Positions 35,295-42,369 of a stretch of 64,000 nt of DNA are shown here, piece after piece. The stretch is taken from assembly GCF_000368045.1 (NCBI RefSeq), contig NZ_KB849237.1, forward strand, positions 14,693 to 78,692. Reading direction: 5' to 3'. This DNA comes from Acinetobacter johnsonii CIP 64.6. Its GTDB lineage: Bacteria; Pseudomonadota; Gammaproteobacteria; Pseudomonadales; Moraxellaceae. The notes under the pieces are model-generated. The model was not told the DNA's origin, searched no databases, and saw nothing but the letters and a program-made list of their open reading frames with translations. The position numbers were made by a program, and so were the translations under genes. The first letter of the stretch is position 1; the number at the start of each line of letters is the position of its first letter.

Positions 35295-37379
35295 TTATTG
35301 ATCTTTACTACATGCCATATATCCTTGACGTGGGTCATTTTTATATTGAGGAACTGCTAATTTTAATTTCCCCTGGTCAACTAATTGTGTCAAGTATTGT
35401 TGTCTAATTGAGTTAGCATTTCTATCTAAGATAGTGGCCAGTGCTGAAGCTGAAATATAGTGCTCTTGACTTATTCTTAGAATAATTTCAGTCATGCTTT
35501 CAGGGGATAATCTACGCTTAGTTCTTGATTCATTTGCTTTTTCAAAAAGAAACTCTCTAAACTCAGGATCTAATGCTGTTAAGGAGTCGATGTAGGGTGC
35601 ATCAAAATGTTCACTGATTAAACGCCCTTTTTGATCTCTTTCATGCGTTGAGGTGGCTGTATTATAAGCTTCATCTTTATCTGTGGAGCTATCAGCGTTA
35701 TATGTGGAGCTATCAGCGTTATATGTGGAGCTACTACCGTTATCTGTGGAGCTACTACTGTTATCTGTGGAGCTATCTGAATGTGAATTTCCGAGATAGT
35801 TAGATTTATTAAGTAAATTTAAATTATGAGTCAGTTCAACACCTGCAAAGATTTGGTCTGCAGATGGTACCTCGGTACCAGGTAAAGTATAGATTTTTTG
35901 CTTATATTCACCGGATGATACCAAAAAATCGCGAGATGTTAATTTAGCTAATGATGCACTTACATCACGAGAAGATAAGCTTGTAAGTTGACATGCTCTC
36001 TCGTGATTTACCCATCCTTCTATTAACGCAGTAGTTAGAATAAGTATTTCAAGTTGCGTAAGGTATGTTAGTTGGTCACCAAAGAGTATATCCAATAATG
36101 TCAGTGCATCTTCAGGAATCAGGCTAGCAGTAGAAAGTTCCAGAATAGTTTGGGCCGGTGTTTGTTTTTCCCAAATTTTAGGTGTTCGCCAATTAACGGA
36201 TTTCCAACCACTGAAAATTTTAGGCATTCCTGAACCAGCACGTTCACCTAAACCAACTAAAAGAAACATTTGATGTAATAGACGATTCCTGCAGTCACTT
36301 ACGCCTCCCTCAATAATATCTTCTAGAGGAATCCTCGGTATTCCAGGGTTTCTGAAGCCAAAAAGGTCAGGACGTTTAACGATTAAGAGAGGGACTGGTT
36401 CCGAGTAATCAGAGTGTACAATTGTATTAACTAATGCTTCACGTAGAGCTGTGTGTACAGGGGTATCACCTTTTCTCTGTCCGTCTTGAAGTACAAAAGG
36501 AATTTTTAGATCGGAGGTTATTTTTGAAAATACTTTACGATAGAAGTCAAATAGATTTCCAGACCATGTACCGTCAGGAACAACTCTATCAATCCAACGA
36601 TTTTCAGTTTTTGCTTCAGGCCGCTCTTGATAATCAATGAAGTAATTCGGGGCTGCAGAAGTTATAGCCTCCCATTCTCCAAACATTAACATTCCAGCTA
36701 AAGTAATACCTTCTACTCCTGTTTCTCTGTCTTTTCTCCATCCTCCAATTTTCTTAAAGAAATCTTTTAAATCTAGTTCAAGAAATGGATGTTGAGGATT
36801 ATGTGACGATAATAAATTTCTGTAACTTTTTAAGCTATCTTGATTAATGTCTTCTTCAAATGAATAATGCTCTGAAAGGATCAAATTATCGCGACTTTCA
36901 TATAGTTGTTCAGCTAACATTCGTTTAACAGTGATTTCATCGCATTGTCTATCACCATCATCTTGACGGATATATGTGTTACCTAAAGGAGACTTGTTCA
37001 GGTATACGGGTTTTTGTGTCCTTGAAGCAGCTCTGATTCTAATAGCAATAATGGTTTTGCCATTAAAATTAATGAATTCGGCATCTGATGTACCTTGTAA
37101 TAAATTTACACTTACTTTGCCTTTGTCATTTAATTGGTTGAATAGGTCTGTACGTACTTTTTCATAATTCTTAACCCCTTCAATTGTAAAACATCCCTTT
37201 TTTTCTCTAACTCCTAAAATAATCCAACCTCCACGACTGTTGGCTAAAGCAGAATATGAGCTCCAAAAGTCTTTGGGTAAAGCTCCATTACCGTCCTGAC
37301 CAGCTGCAAGTTTAAATTCTACCTCTTCGGATTCAGCCAAAGTTTGTAAGTCAAAGAGATCCTTTATTTCTAAAGTCAT
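35295..37379 (-). CDS. AlbA_2 (Schlafen-like) domain protein with RecG-like C-terminal part
   Basis: 694 residues. The N-terminus (about 12-125) is an AlbA_2 domain: EEVEFKLAAGQDGNG, WSSYSALANSRGGWIILGV and GNTYIRQDDGDRQCD. A HATPase_c_4-type region follows (ALREALVNTIVHSDYSEPVPLLI, about 311-333; ERAGSGMPKIF, about 379-389). A Ser/Thr/Asn low-complexity linker of 7-residue repeats is at 534-568. The C-terminus is a winged helix (SALATILDRNANSIRQQYLTQLVDQGKL). These COG2865-type proteins are putative regulators or nucleic-acid-binding ATPases; Schlafen-related ones are often in defence islands. It is the last gene before attR. Function is not established. Confidence 0.8.
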   Translation of the reverse strand: MTLEIKDLFDLQTLAESEEVEFKLAAGQDGNGALPKDFWSSYSALANSRGGWIILGVREKKGCFTIEGVKNYEKVRTDLFNQLNDKGKVSVNLLQGTSDAEFINFNGKTIIAIRIRAASRTQKPVYLNKSPLGNTYIRQDDGDRQCDEITVKRMLAEQLYESRDNLILSEHYSFEEDINQDSLKSYRNLLSSHNPQHPFLELDLKDFFKKIGGWRKDRETGVEGITLAGMLMFGEWEAITSAAPNYFIDYQERPEAKTENRWIDRVVPDGTWSGNLFDFYRKVFSKITSDLKIPFVLQDGQRKGDTPVHTALREALVNTIVHSDYSEPVPLLIVKRPDLFGFRNPGIPRIPLEDIIEGGVSDCRNRLLHQMFLLVGLGERAGSGMPKIFSGWKSVNWRTPKIWEKQTPAQTILELSTASLIPEDALTLLDILFGDQLTYLTQLEILILTTALIEGWVNHERACQLTSLSSRDVSASLAKLTSRDFLVSSGEYKQKIYTLPGTEVPSADQIFAGVELTHNLNLLNKSNYLGNSHSDSSTDNSSSSTDNGSSSTYNADSSTYNADSSTDKDEAYNTATSTHERDQKGRLISEHFDAPYIDSLTALDPEFREFLFEKANESRTKRRLSPESMTEIILRISQEHYISASALATILDRNANSIRQQYLTQLVDQGKLKLAVPQYKNDPRQGYMACSKDQ
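35679..35783. repeat. Five 21-bp tandem repeats in the AlbA_2 gene linker
   Basis: Units beginning ATCTGTGGAGCTATCAGCGTT (start 35679) repeat every 21 bases five times with small changes. On the coding strand they give the 7-residue unit SSTxNxx. The length keeps the reading frame. Confidence 0.85.
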
Positions 37380-37632
37380 TTATTCTATAACCAAAATTTT
37401 TGTATAAATTGACTACATTATAACTTATTGAAGATATAAGTAATCATCATGTACATAAGGTGAAAGTTCTAGATTTGACCTCACTAATTTGATTGATAAG
37501 ATTGTAAAAAGGTTAATAAGAATAAATAAAAACAGTTATATATGTTTGATATAGAAAGTCACTAAGTAGTCACTAATTTTATTTTTAAATTATAATTGTT
37601 TGATTTTTATTAATTTTATTTTTTAAATAACC

Positions 37633-37650
37633 TTCTGTATTGGAAAATAA
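37633..37650 (+). repeat. attR: right copy of the 18-bp mnmE repeat
   Basis: TTCTGTATTGGAAAATAA, identical to 16460-16477 except one G to A change. The gene-free stretch 37380-37694 is AT-rich and also contains the terminator at 37665-37688, but no genes. Confidence 0.85.
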
Positions 37651-37664
37651 CACTGCTATTGATG

Positions 37665-37688
37665 AAAAAGCCCTCTGATCAGGGCTTT
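37665..37688. terminator. Bidirectional terminator (former mnmE / MFS gene)
   Basis: Palindromic AAAAGCCCTCTGATCAGGGCTTTT. It would have served mnmE before the island inserted and now ends the leftward transporter gene. Confidence 0.75.
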
Positions 37689-37694
37689 TGATCT

Positions 37695-38873
37695 TTAAGC
37701 CAGACGTATACTGCCCTTATGCGCAAACCACAGATAAAAACACAATAAAGCGATGACAATGCAAAAGCTAATGACCCCGAAGCTTAATCCAAAGTGATCT
37801 GCCAAATAACCCACAGCTACAATGGGTACAATCGTACCCAAATAACCAATAAAAAGATAAGTCGACATCACTGCAGCACGATTCTCTAAGGTGGTCATGG
37901 CATGAATGAGACCAAAGGAACCAATCAAGGTCAGGCCATGTCCGACACCAACGAGAAAATCACTGATAAAGAAAAATGCACTCAGTTGAAATAGTATACA
38001 CAGCGCCAAAATGCCTAAGCTTGCAATCAAGGTGATTAAGCCATAGTTAAGGCACTTATAAGCAGGAATACTTCTGGCAAAATACTGCACCACGGCAGAG
38101 ACAATGAGAATACTGGTAATGGCAGAACCGCTAATGAGGGGGCCGTGCCACGGCAAAATATCCCGCACAAATGAAGGAGATAAGGATGCAAACAAGCTAA
38201 ACGCGGCAAAGGCACTAAATGCGGTAAATCCAACAATCAAAAACAACTGATGATATTGCACTTCTGGTCGGAGTAGCTTTGGGGCGATACTAAAGGGCTG
38301 TGCGGTAAACGTGGGAGATTGAACCCAAAATAAACCAAAGAAACACAGTACAGCGCCAAGAATAACGGGTAGATAAGGACTGACCAAAGGGTATTCTGAA
38401 AATTGAGCAATCAGGCCGCCAATCAGCGGGCCTAAGCCAAAGCCTACTGCGGTAATAATCGAACTGAGCTGCGGCGCAATCTGTTGATGGCTTTTGGGCA
38501 CGGTATACATCAGTCCCAGTAAGGCTGAAGTGGTCATCAAACCAGATGCAATACCAATAATAAAGCGCCCCAAAGATAAGATGAGAGCATCAGAAGCATA
38601 GGCGGAAATCACCAACCCTATACTGATAAACACCAACCCTACTTGTAAGGTGCGTAAATAGCCAATGCTATTACTGGTCCGACCAAGAAACAGTAAAGTA
38701 GCGAGACAACCAAACATATAAGCCACAAAAATATAGGTGATCTGACTCGGCACCAGATGCCATAAGGCTTGATACAGCGGGTAAAGTGGACTGGCTAAGG
38801 CAGTCCCCATCGTTCCCATCATTAAGGCGAGGCTGACCATACAAAATGGACGCCAAGAAGTGGTTGTTGTCAT
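37695..38873 (-). CDS. MFS transporter
   Basis: 392 residues with about twelve hydrophobic helices in two halves. The loop after helix 2 carries GRTSNSIG in place of the usual GxLaDrxGrr motif A, and the second half carries GYLADHFG near the end. The N-terminus (CMVSLALMMGTMGTALASPLYPLYQALW) is like the drug:H+ antiporter (DHA) type with an open substrate range. The substrate is unknown. It is convergent with the island and separated from it by the palindromic terminator. The start at 38873 is the only ATG near the first helix. Confidence 0.85.
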   Translation of the reverse strand: MTTTTSWRPFCMVSLALMMGTMGTALASPLYPLYQALWHLVPSQITYIFVAYMFGCLATLLFLGRTSNSIGYLRTLQVGLVFISIGLVISAYASDALILSLGRFIIGIASGLMTTSALLGLMYTVPKSHQQIAPQLSSIITAVGFGLGPLIGGLIAQFSEYPLVSPYLPVILGAVLCFFGLFWVQSPTFTAQPFSIAPKLLRPEVQYHQLFLIVGFTAFSAFAAFSLFASLSPSFVRDILPWHGPLISGSAITSILIVSAVVQYFARSIPAYKCLNYGLITLIASLGILALCILFQLSAFFFISDFLVGVGHGLTLIGSFGLIHAMTTLENRAAVMSTYLFIGYLGTIVPIVAVGYLADHFGLSFGVISFCIVIALLCFYLWFAHKGSIRLA

Positions 38874-39006
38874 GCAAATGCCATGCGGCTCTCTCGGTCA
38901 AAACAAGAATATTTTGATGCCCAAGAGAAAAAGGATAGAGTGCAACAGTGTATCGGTTTGTGGAAAAAATGGTCAACTAAAAACTTGAAAAAGAACACAA
39001 TAAAAC

Positions 39007-39276
39007 TTAGCCATAGCGTTTCAGCAGTTTTAAGAACTCAGCCAACTCCTCTTCATTGACCTGTTCAGCTTGTGCTAATACATGATGGCGTAAGTGTGCT
39101 TCAACCAGTTCATTCATCAGCCCATTGACCGCGCCTTTAATAGCAGCGACTTGTTGTAAAACATCGATACAACTGGCATCGGGATGTGTGATCGAGAGTT
39201 CAACGGCGTTGACCTGCCCTTGTAAGCGTTTCACACGGTTTAAAATTTTTTTATCTTCATGCAAATGACTCAACAC
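39007..39276 (-). CDS. Metal-sensing repressor of the CsoR/RcnR family (DmeR-like)
   Basis: 89 residues, an all-helical repressor: HEDKKILNRVKRLQGQVNAVELSI, CIDVLQQVAAIKGAVNGLMNELVEAHLRHHV. The residues that bind Ni/Co in RcnR are present in register: His near the N-terminus (LSHLHED), Cys in ASCIDVL, and His in EAHLRHH. It is divergent from a CDF efflux gene with a G-tract operator between them, the classic arrangement for a metal-released repressor. I call it DmeR-like by context; FrmR-type sensing is less likely. Confidence 0.85.
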   Translation of the reverse strand: MLSHLHEDKKILNRVKRLQGQVNAVELSITHPDASCIDVLQQVAAIKGAVNGLMNELVEAHLRHHVLAQAEQVNEEELAEFLKLLKRYG

Positions 39277-39292
39277 ATTGCTCCAAAAATAA

Positions 39293-39313
39293 ATATACTA
39301 AGGGGGAGTATAT
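39293..39313. promoter_or_regulatory. Operator of the dmeR-dmeF-type divergent pair
   Basis: Perfect inverted repeat ATATACT-N7-AGTATAT with the core TACTAAGGGGGAGTA. RcnR-class proteins recognise TACT-(G-tract)-AGTA sites. It sits 16 bases before the transporter start and close to the repressor start, so it can control both. Confidence 0.8.
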
Positions 39314-39329
39314 TGGTGAATGATTTTAA

Positions 39330-40325
39330 ATGCAAAATACCCCATCACGTCAGCATACGCATCATTTTGATGACGGTAATCCACTGGCACAAAAACGGAT
39401 TTTAATGGCGACCATTTTAACGGCAGTCATGATGTTATTAGAAGTGATTGGTGGATGGATTTTCCAATCAATGGCTTTGCTGGCGGATGGTTGGCATATG
39501 AGTTCGCATATGTTGGCACTGGGTTTGGCTTATTTTGCTTATCGTGCTGCACGGCATTATGCCCATGATCAGCGCTTTAGTTTCGGCACATGGAAAATTG
39601 AAATTCTTGCAGGCTACAGCAGCGCTATTTTGCTGATGGTGGTGGCGGGTTTTATGGCTTTTCACTCGATTCAGCGTCTATTCTCGCCTGTACAAATTCA
39701 TTATAACGAAGCGATTCCAATTGCGATTTTAGGCTTATTGGTGAATTTAATCTGTGCATGGTTGCTGCATGATGGTCACCATCACCATCACCATCACCAT
39801 CACCATCACCATCACCATCACCATCACCATCACCATCATGATCATGCATCAGAAGTACATAGCCATCATCATGATTTAAATCAGAAAGCTGCCTTTATGC
39901 ATGTAGTGGCAGACGCCGTGACTTCCATTTTTGCCATTATCGCACTGATTTTTGGTAAATATTTGGGCTGGGATTTTCTTGATGCTGCCCTTGGGATCGT
40001 AGGTTCAATACTGGTGGCTAAATGGGCATTGAGCTTAATGCAAGAAACGGGAAAAACCTTGTTAGATGCTGAAATGGATCATCATGTGGTGGATGAAATT
40101 CGCGAAGTGTTGGCAGAACTACCGCATACGACCTTGACCGATTTACATGTTTGGAAAGTAGGCAAAGGCAAGTTTTCCTGTATTTTGGCTTTAGAAACGA
40201 CGGTAGACTTAACTGCGGATCGCGTGCGGGCAATGCTCTCGATTCATGAGGAAATTGTTCATGTCTCGGTGGAAGTTAATGGCAAGGCTCTAACTGTTCC
40301 ACGTGAAACTTTGGCCAGTTCATAA
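39330..40325 (+). CDS. CDF-family Co/Ni (or Zn) cation efflux protein, DmeF-like
   Basis: 331 residues. Six hydrophobic helices with the CDF metal-site motifs: LLADGWHMSSHMLAL (H-x-x-x-D type site) in helix 2 and HVVADAVTSIFAIIALIFG in helix 5. Between helices 4 and 5 is a cytoplasmic loop with 21 consecutive His residues followed by DHASEVHSHHHD, a strong metal-binding loop. The C-terminal cytoplasmic domain has HTTLTDLHVWKVG. It should export divalent metal by proton exchange. DmeF-type Co/Ni specificity is inferred from the sensor and operator; Zn is the alternative. Confidence 0.85.
   Translation: MQNTPSRQHTHHFDDGNPLAQKRILMATILTAVMMLLEVIGGWIFQSMALLADGWHMSSHMLALGLAYFAYRAARHYAHDQRFSFGTWKIEILAGYSSAILLMVVAGFMAFHSIQRLFSPVQIHYNEAIPIAILGLLVNLICAWLLHDGHHHHHHHHHHHHHHHHHHHHHDHASEVHSHHHDLNQKAAFMHVVADAVTSIFAIIALIFGKYLGWDFLDAALGIVGSILVAKWALSLMQETGKTLLDAEMDHHVVDEIREVLAELPHTTLTDLHVWKVGKGKFSCILALETTVDLTADRVRAMLSIHEEIVHVSVEVNGKALTVPRETLASS
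39777..39839 (+). repeat. CACCAT repeat encoding 21 histidines
   Basis: A regular hexanucleotide CACCAT tract of 63 bases. Alternating synonymous His codons make it a strong substrate for slippage by 6-base steps. Confidence 0.9.
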
Positions 40326-40431
40326 GCAAGGCGTGTTGGGTTTCGGTAAAGCCGTGGAAAAAATGATTCAATGCTTGAATAATACGCTCTACACTAGCGC
40401 CGTGGTTCTCCGATTGAAAGAGCAAAAAGTG

Positions 40432-41133
40432 ATGATAAAAAAACTGGGTTTGGCACTACTCACAAGTGCAATTGCAAGCATGAGTATGGCCAGTGTAGAA
40501 AGTGTTCAAGCTAACTTAAAAAAGAATTATCCAAATATTAATGTTCAAAATATTCAAAAAACAGAAATGTCGGGCATTTATAGCGGATCTTTAGATGGCG
40601 AAATTGTGTATTTAGGCGAAGCGGCTGAGCATGTGATTGCAGGTTCGATGGTACGTTTAAAAGATCAGAAAAATTTAAGTGCTGCCTTATATGTGCAACA
40701 AAACTCGCTTGATTGGAACAAGCTGCCGCTAAAAGATGCCATTAAAAGCGTTAAAGGCAACGGCAAACGCCAATTGGCGGTTTTTTCAGACCCAAACTGT
40801 CCTTACTGTAAGCAGTTAGAGGCTGAGCTGAATAAACTGAATGATGTGACCATCTATACCTTTATTTATGCCATTAAGGCGCAATCGATTGCACCGTCGA
40901 AACAAGTGTTTTGTGAAGCAGACCCTGCCCTCGCATGGAAAAATTTGATTGCAAAAGGGACTCAGCCAACGTCGAAAAAACCGTGTGCCAATCCAATTGA
41001 GCGCAACATTCAACTTGGTCGTAGTCTGGGTTTACAAGGGACGCCCGTGGTTATTTTCTCAAATGGCTTTAAGGTGAATGGCGCTGTGCCTTCAACCACC
41101 ATTGAAAATATGTGGCGTGAATTGGGCTTATAA
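40432..41133 (+). CDS. dsbC: Periplasmic thiol:disulphide interchange protein, DsbC family
   Basis: 233 residues from the ATG at 40432, chosen because MIKKLGLALLTSAIASMSMA is a signal peptide; an ORF start at 40303 would precede it and overlaps the transporter gene. The N-terminal dimerisation domain (SVESVQANLKKNYPNINVQNI) is followed by the thioredoxin domain with the active site CPYC in VFSDPNCPYCKQL. Further structural Cys residues are in QVFCEAD and KKPCANP, as in DsbC. The cis-Pro segment is GLQGTPVVIF. It isomerises wrong disulphides in the periplasm. Confidence 0.92.
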   Translation: MIKKLGLALLTSAIASMSMASVESVQANLKKNYPNINVQNIQKTEMSGIYSGSLDGEIVYLGEAAEHVIAGSMVRLKDQKNLSAALYVQQNSLDWNKLPLKDAIKSVKGNGKRQLAVFSDPNCPYCKQLEAELNKLNDVTIYTFIYAIKAQSIAPSKQVFCEADPALAWKNLIAKGTQPTSKKPCANPIERNIQLGRSLGLQGTPVVIFSNGFKVNGAVPSTTIENMWRELGL

Positions 41134-41151
41134 GAGTTCAAATATACAGAT

Positions 41152-41180
41152 AAAAAGCACCTGAAACGGTGCTTTTTTTA
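41152..41180 (+). terminator. dsbC terminator
   Basis: Stem AAAAGCACC / GGTGCTTTT with loop TGAAAC and a long T-run, 20 bases after the stop. Confidence 0.85.
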
Positions 41181-41190
41181 ATGTCTGAGT

Positions 41191-41442
41191 TTAGGTTTTT
41201 TTGGTGATCATGTTGTAGATGAATAAAATAACAATGGCTCCAATAACTGAAGCAATAAAGCCTGCGGCAGAGCCTTCACTATAGAGACCGAGTAAACGAC
41301 CACCATAAGTGGCTACGAGAGAACCAGCAATCCCCAGTAAAGTGGTGACAATAAATCCTGCTTTGTCATCGCCAGGATGGATAGCACGTGCGATGAGACC
41401 TGCAATAAAACCAATCACGATTGCAACAATAAGTGACCACAT
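41191..41442 (-). CDS. GlsB/YeaQ/YmgE family stress-response membrane protein
   Basis: 83 residues of which nearly all is three hydrophobic helices: WSLIVAIVIGFIAGLIARAI, IVTTLLGIAGSLVATYGGRLLGL and FIASVIGAIVILFIYNMI. The loop HPGDDKAGF and the GIAGSLVATYGG motif are typical of this small inner-membrane family (transglycosylase-associated). The function is not well defined; members respond to stress. It is convergent with dsbC and probably its own unit. Confidence 0.9.
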   Translation of the reverse strand: MWSLIVAIVIGFIAGLIARAIHPGDDKAGFIVTTLLGIAGSLVATYGGRLLGLYSEGSAAGFIASVIGAIVILFIYNMITKKT

Positions 41443-41577
41443 GAGCCAGCTCCTTTTTTTATCATGTCTTTGTTTTTACATCATGTGCAAAAATATTATC
41501 GGGCATAATGCTGCTTTGCAGTAGAGCAAATCTGCTAAAAACTGTATGTTTTATGTACTTAGCTCACGATAAAAATA

Positions 41578-41604
41578 AAAAAAGTGGCCTTCGGCCACTC
41601 TTTT
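41578..41604 (-). terminator. hpt terminator
   Basis: Perfect stem AGTGGCC / GGCCACT with a 3-nt loop, followed on the minus strand by TTTTTTTATTTTT, 12 bases after the hpt stop. Confidence 0.85.
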
Positions 41605-41615
41605 GTCGATTGATC

Positions 41616-42143
41616 TTAAAGACCAATTTCACCAATAAATGGCAAATGACGGTACTTTTGGTCGTAGTCTAGGCCATAACCCACAATGAATCGATCTTCG
41701 ACATTAAAGCCTAAAAACTTCACATCGAGTTCAATTTCACGGCGTGAAGGTTTGCTGACTAAGGTACATAGTTCAATTGAGTTGGGAGAGCGTGTTTCTA
41801 AAATTTCTAATACTTTGCTCAAGGTGTTGCCTGAGTCGATGATGTCTTCAATGACCAAGACATCTTTACCGCGAATTTCACCGTCTAAATCTTTTAAAAT
41901 TTTTACATCACGTGAAGATACCGTACCGCCACCGTAGCTCGAAACCGTCATGAAATCGAGTTCATGGGGTTTTGAAATGGTACGACATAAGTCTGCCATG
42001 AAAATGACTGAACCACGTAATAAACCAATCAGTACGAGTTCCTTATCACTGTTTGCATAATGCGCATCGATTTGTGCACCAAGCTCTTTTACTTTCGCTT
42101 GAATCTCTTCAGTAGAAATCATTACGCTCATTTGAACGGTCAT
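41616..42143 (-). CDS. hpt: Hypoxanthine phosphoribosyltransferase
   Basis: 175 residues. The PRPP-binding loop is DVLVIEDIIDSGNTLSKV, the catalytic flexible loop contains SSYGGGTVSSRDVKI, and the N-terminal part LVLIGLLRGSVIFMADLCR is typical. It converts hypoxanthine (and guanine) to nucleotides in purine salvage. It lies downstream of guaD on the same strand, whose product turns guanine to xanthine, so both belong to purine salvage. Its leader of 226 bases is structured and ends in a terminator (separate entries). Confidence 0.94.
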   Translation of the reverse strand: MTVQMSVMISTEEIQAKVKELGAQIDAHYANSDKELVLIGLLRGSVIFMADLCRTISKPHELDFMTVSSYGGGTVSSRDVKILKDLDGEIRGKDVLVIEDIIDSGNTLSKVLEILETRSPNSIELCTLVSKPSRREIELDVKFLGFNVEDRFIVGYGLDYDQKYRHLPFIGEIGL

Positions 42144-42174
42144 GGGTAGATACCTAAAAAATTAAAAAAAATCA

Positions 42175-42205
42175 AAAATAAAAAAGGCGTTGACCTGCAA
42201 CACCT
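42175..42205 (-). terminator. Terminator in front of hpt (possible attenuator)
   Basis: On the minus strand AGGTGTTG-CAGGT-CAACGCCT (one mismatch) followed by TTTTTTATTTTTG, about 35 bases upstream of the hpt start codon. It can end guaD transcription or act as an attenuator for hpt. Confidence 0.7.
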
Positions 42206-42231
42206 CTATATATGCATTAATTTTAATATAT

Positions 42232-42310
42232 CTCTAAACGAGATGCACCCCCTTTTGCCCGCTGGAAATGTAATCATTTCATTGCAGGCGGGATGCTGCT
42301 TGGTTTAGAG
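42232..42310 (-). ncRNA. Candidate structured leader RNA upstream of hpt
   Basis: On the minus strand a 79-nt domain is closed by CTCTAAAC (42310-42303) pairing with GTTTAGAG (42239-42232). Inside are two mutually exclusive pairings of one CCC stretch: CCCGC with GCGGG (42292-42288 and 42262-42258, around a GAAATG-ATTA-CATTTC hairpin), or GCATCCC with GGGGTGC. It is followed 25 bases later by the terminator. I do not recognise it as a known riboswitch class. Confidence 0.4.
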
Positions 42311-42369
42311 GCGAAAATCAAAGTTGTTTCAAAACTCGATTAGCTGCTTAAATTTTCGCTATTTGCTAC

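Larger units (their letters stand above)
16478..37650. mobile_element. 21.2-kb integrative genomic island in mnmE
   Basis: Bounded by the 18-bp mnmE repeat on both sides and beginning with a tyrosine integrase gene 193 bases inside attL. Beyond the right repeat lies a terminator that would have served mnmE before insertion, and then an ordinary chromosomal gene. The inside is AT-richer and holds an AlpA-type regulator, a DUF927 helicase with iterons, two insertion sequences, prophage fragments and several defence-like genes. No conjugation genes are visible, so it is not a self-transmissible ICE on this evidence; a satellite-like or mobilisable island fits better. Confidence 0.85.

Noticed and set aside
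16478..37650. SGI1 itself or an integrative conjugative element
   Set aside because: Only the attachment site is shared; no SGI1 core, relaxase, type IV secretion or coupling-protein genes are visible.
39652..39849. Minus-strand ORF encoding a Gly-Asp repeat
   Set aside because: It is the shadow of the CACCAT histidine tract of the exporter gene.
42144..42369. Known purine riboswitch before hpt
   Set aside because: The conserved junction and loop sequences of the purine aptamer are not present, so only an unclassified structured leader is reported.
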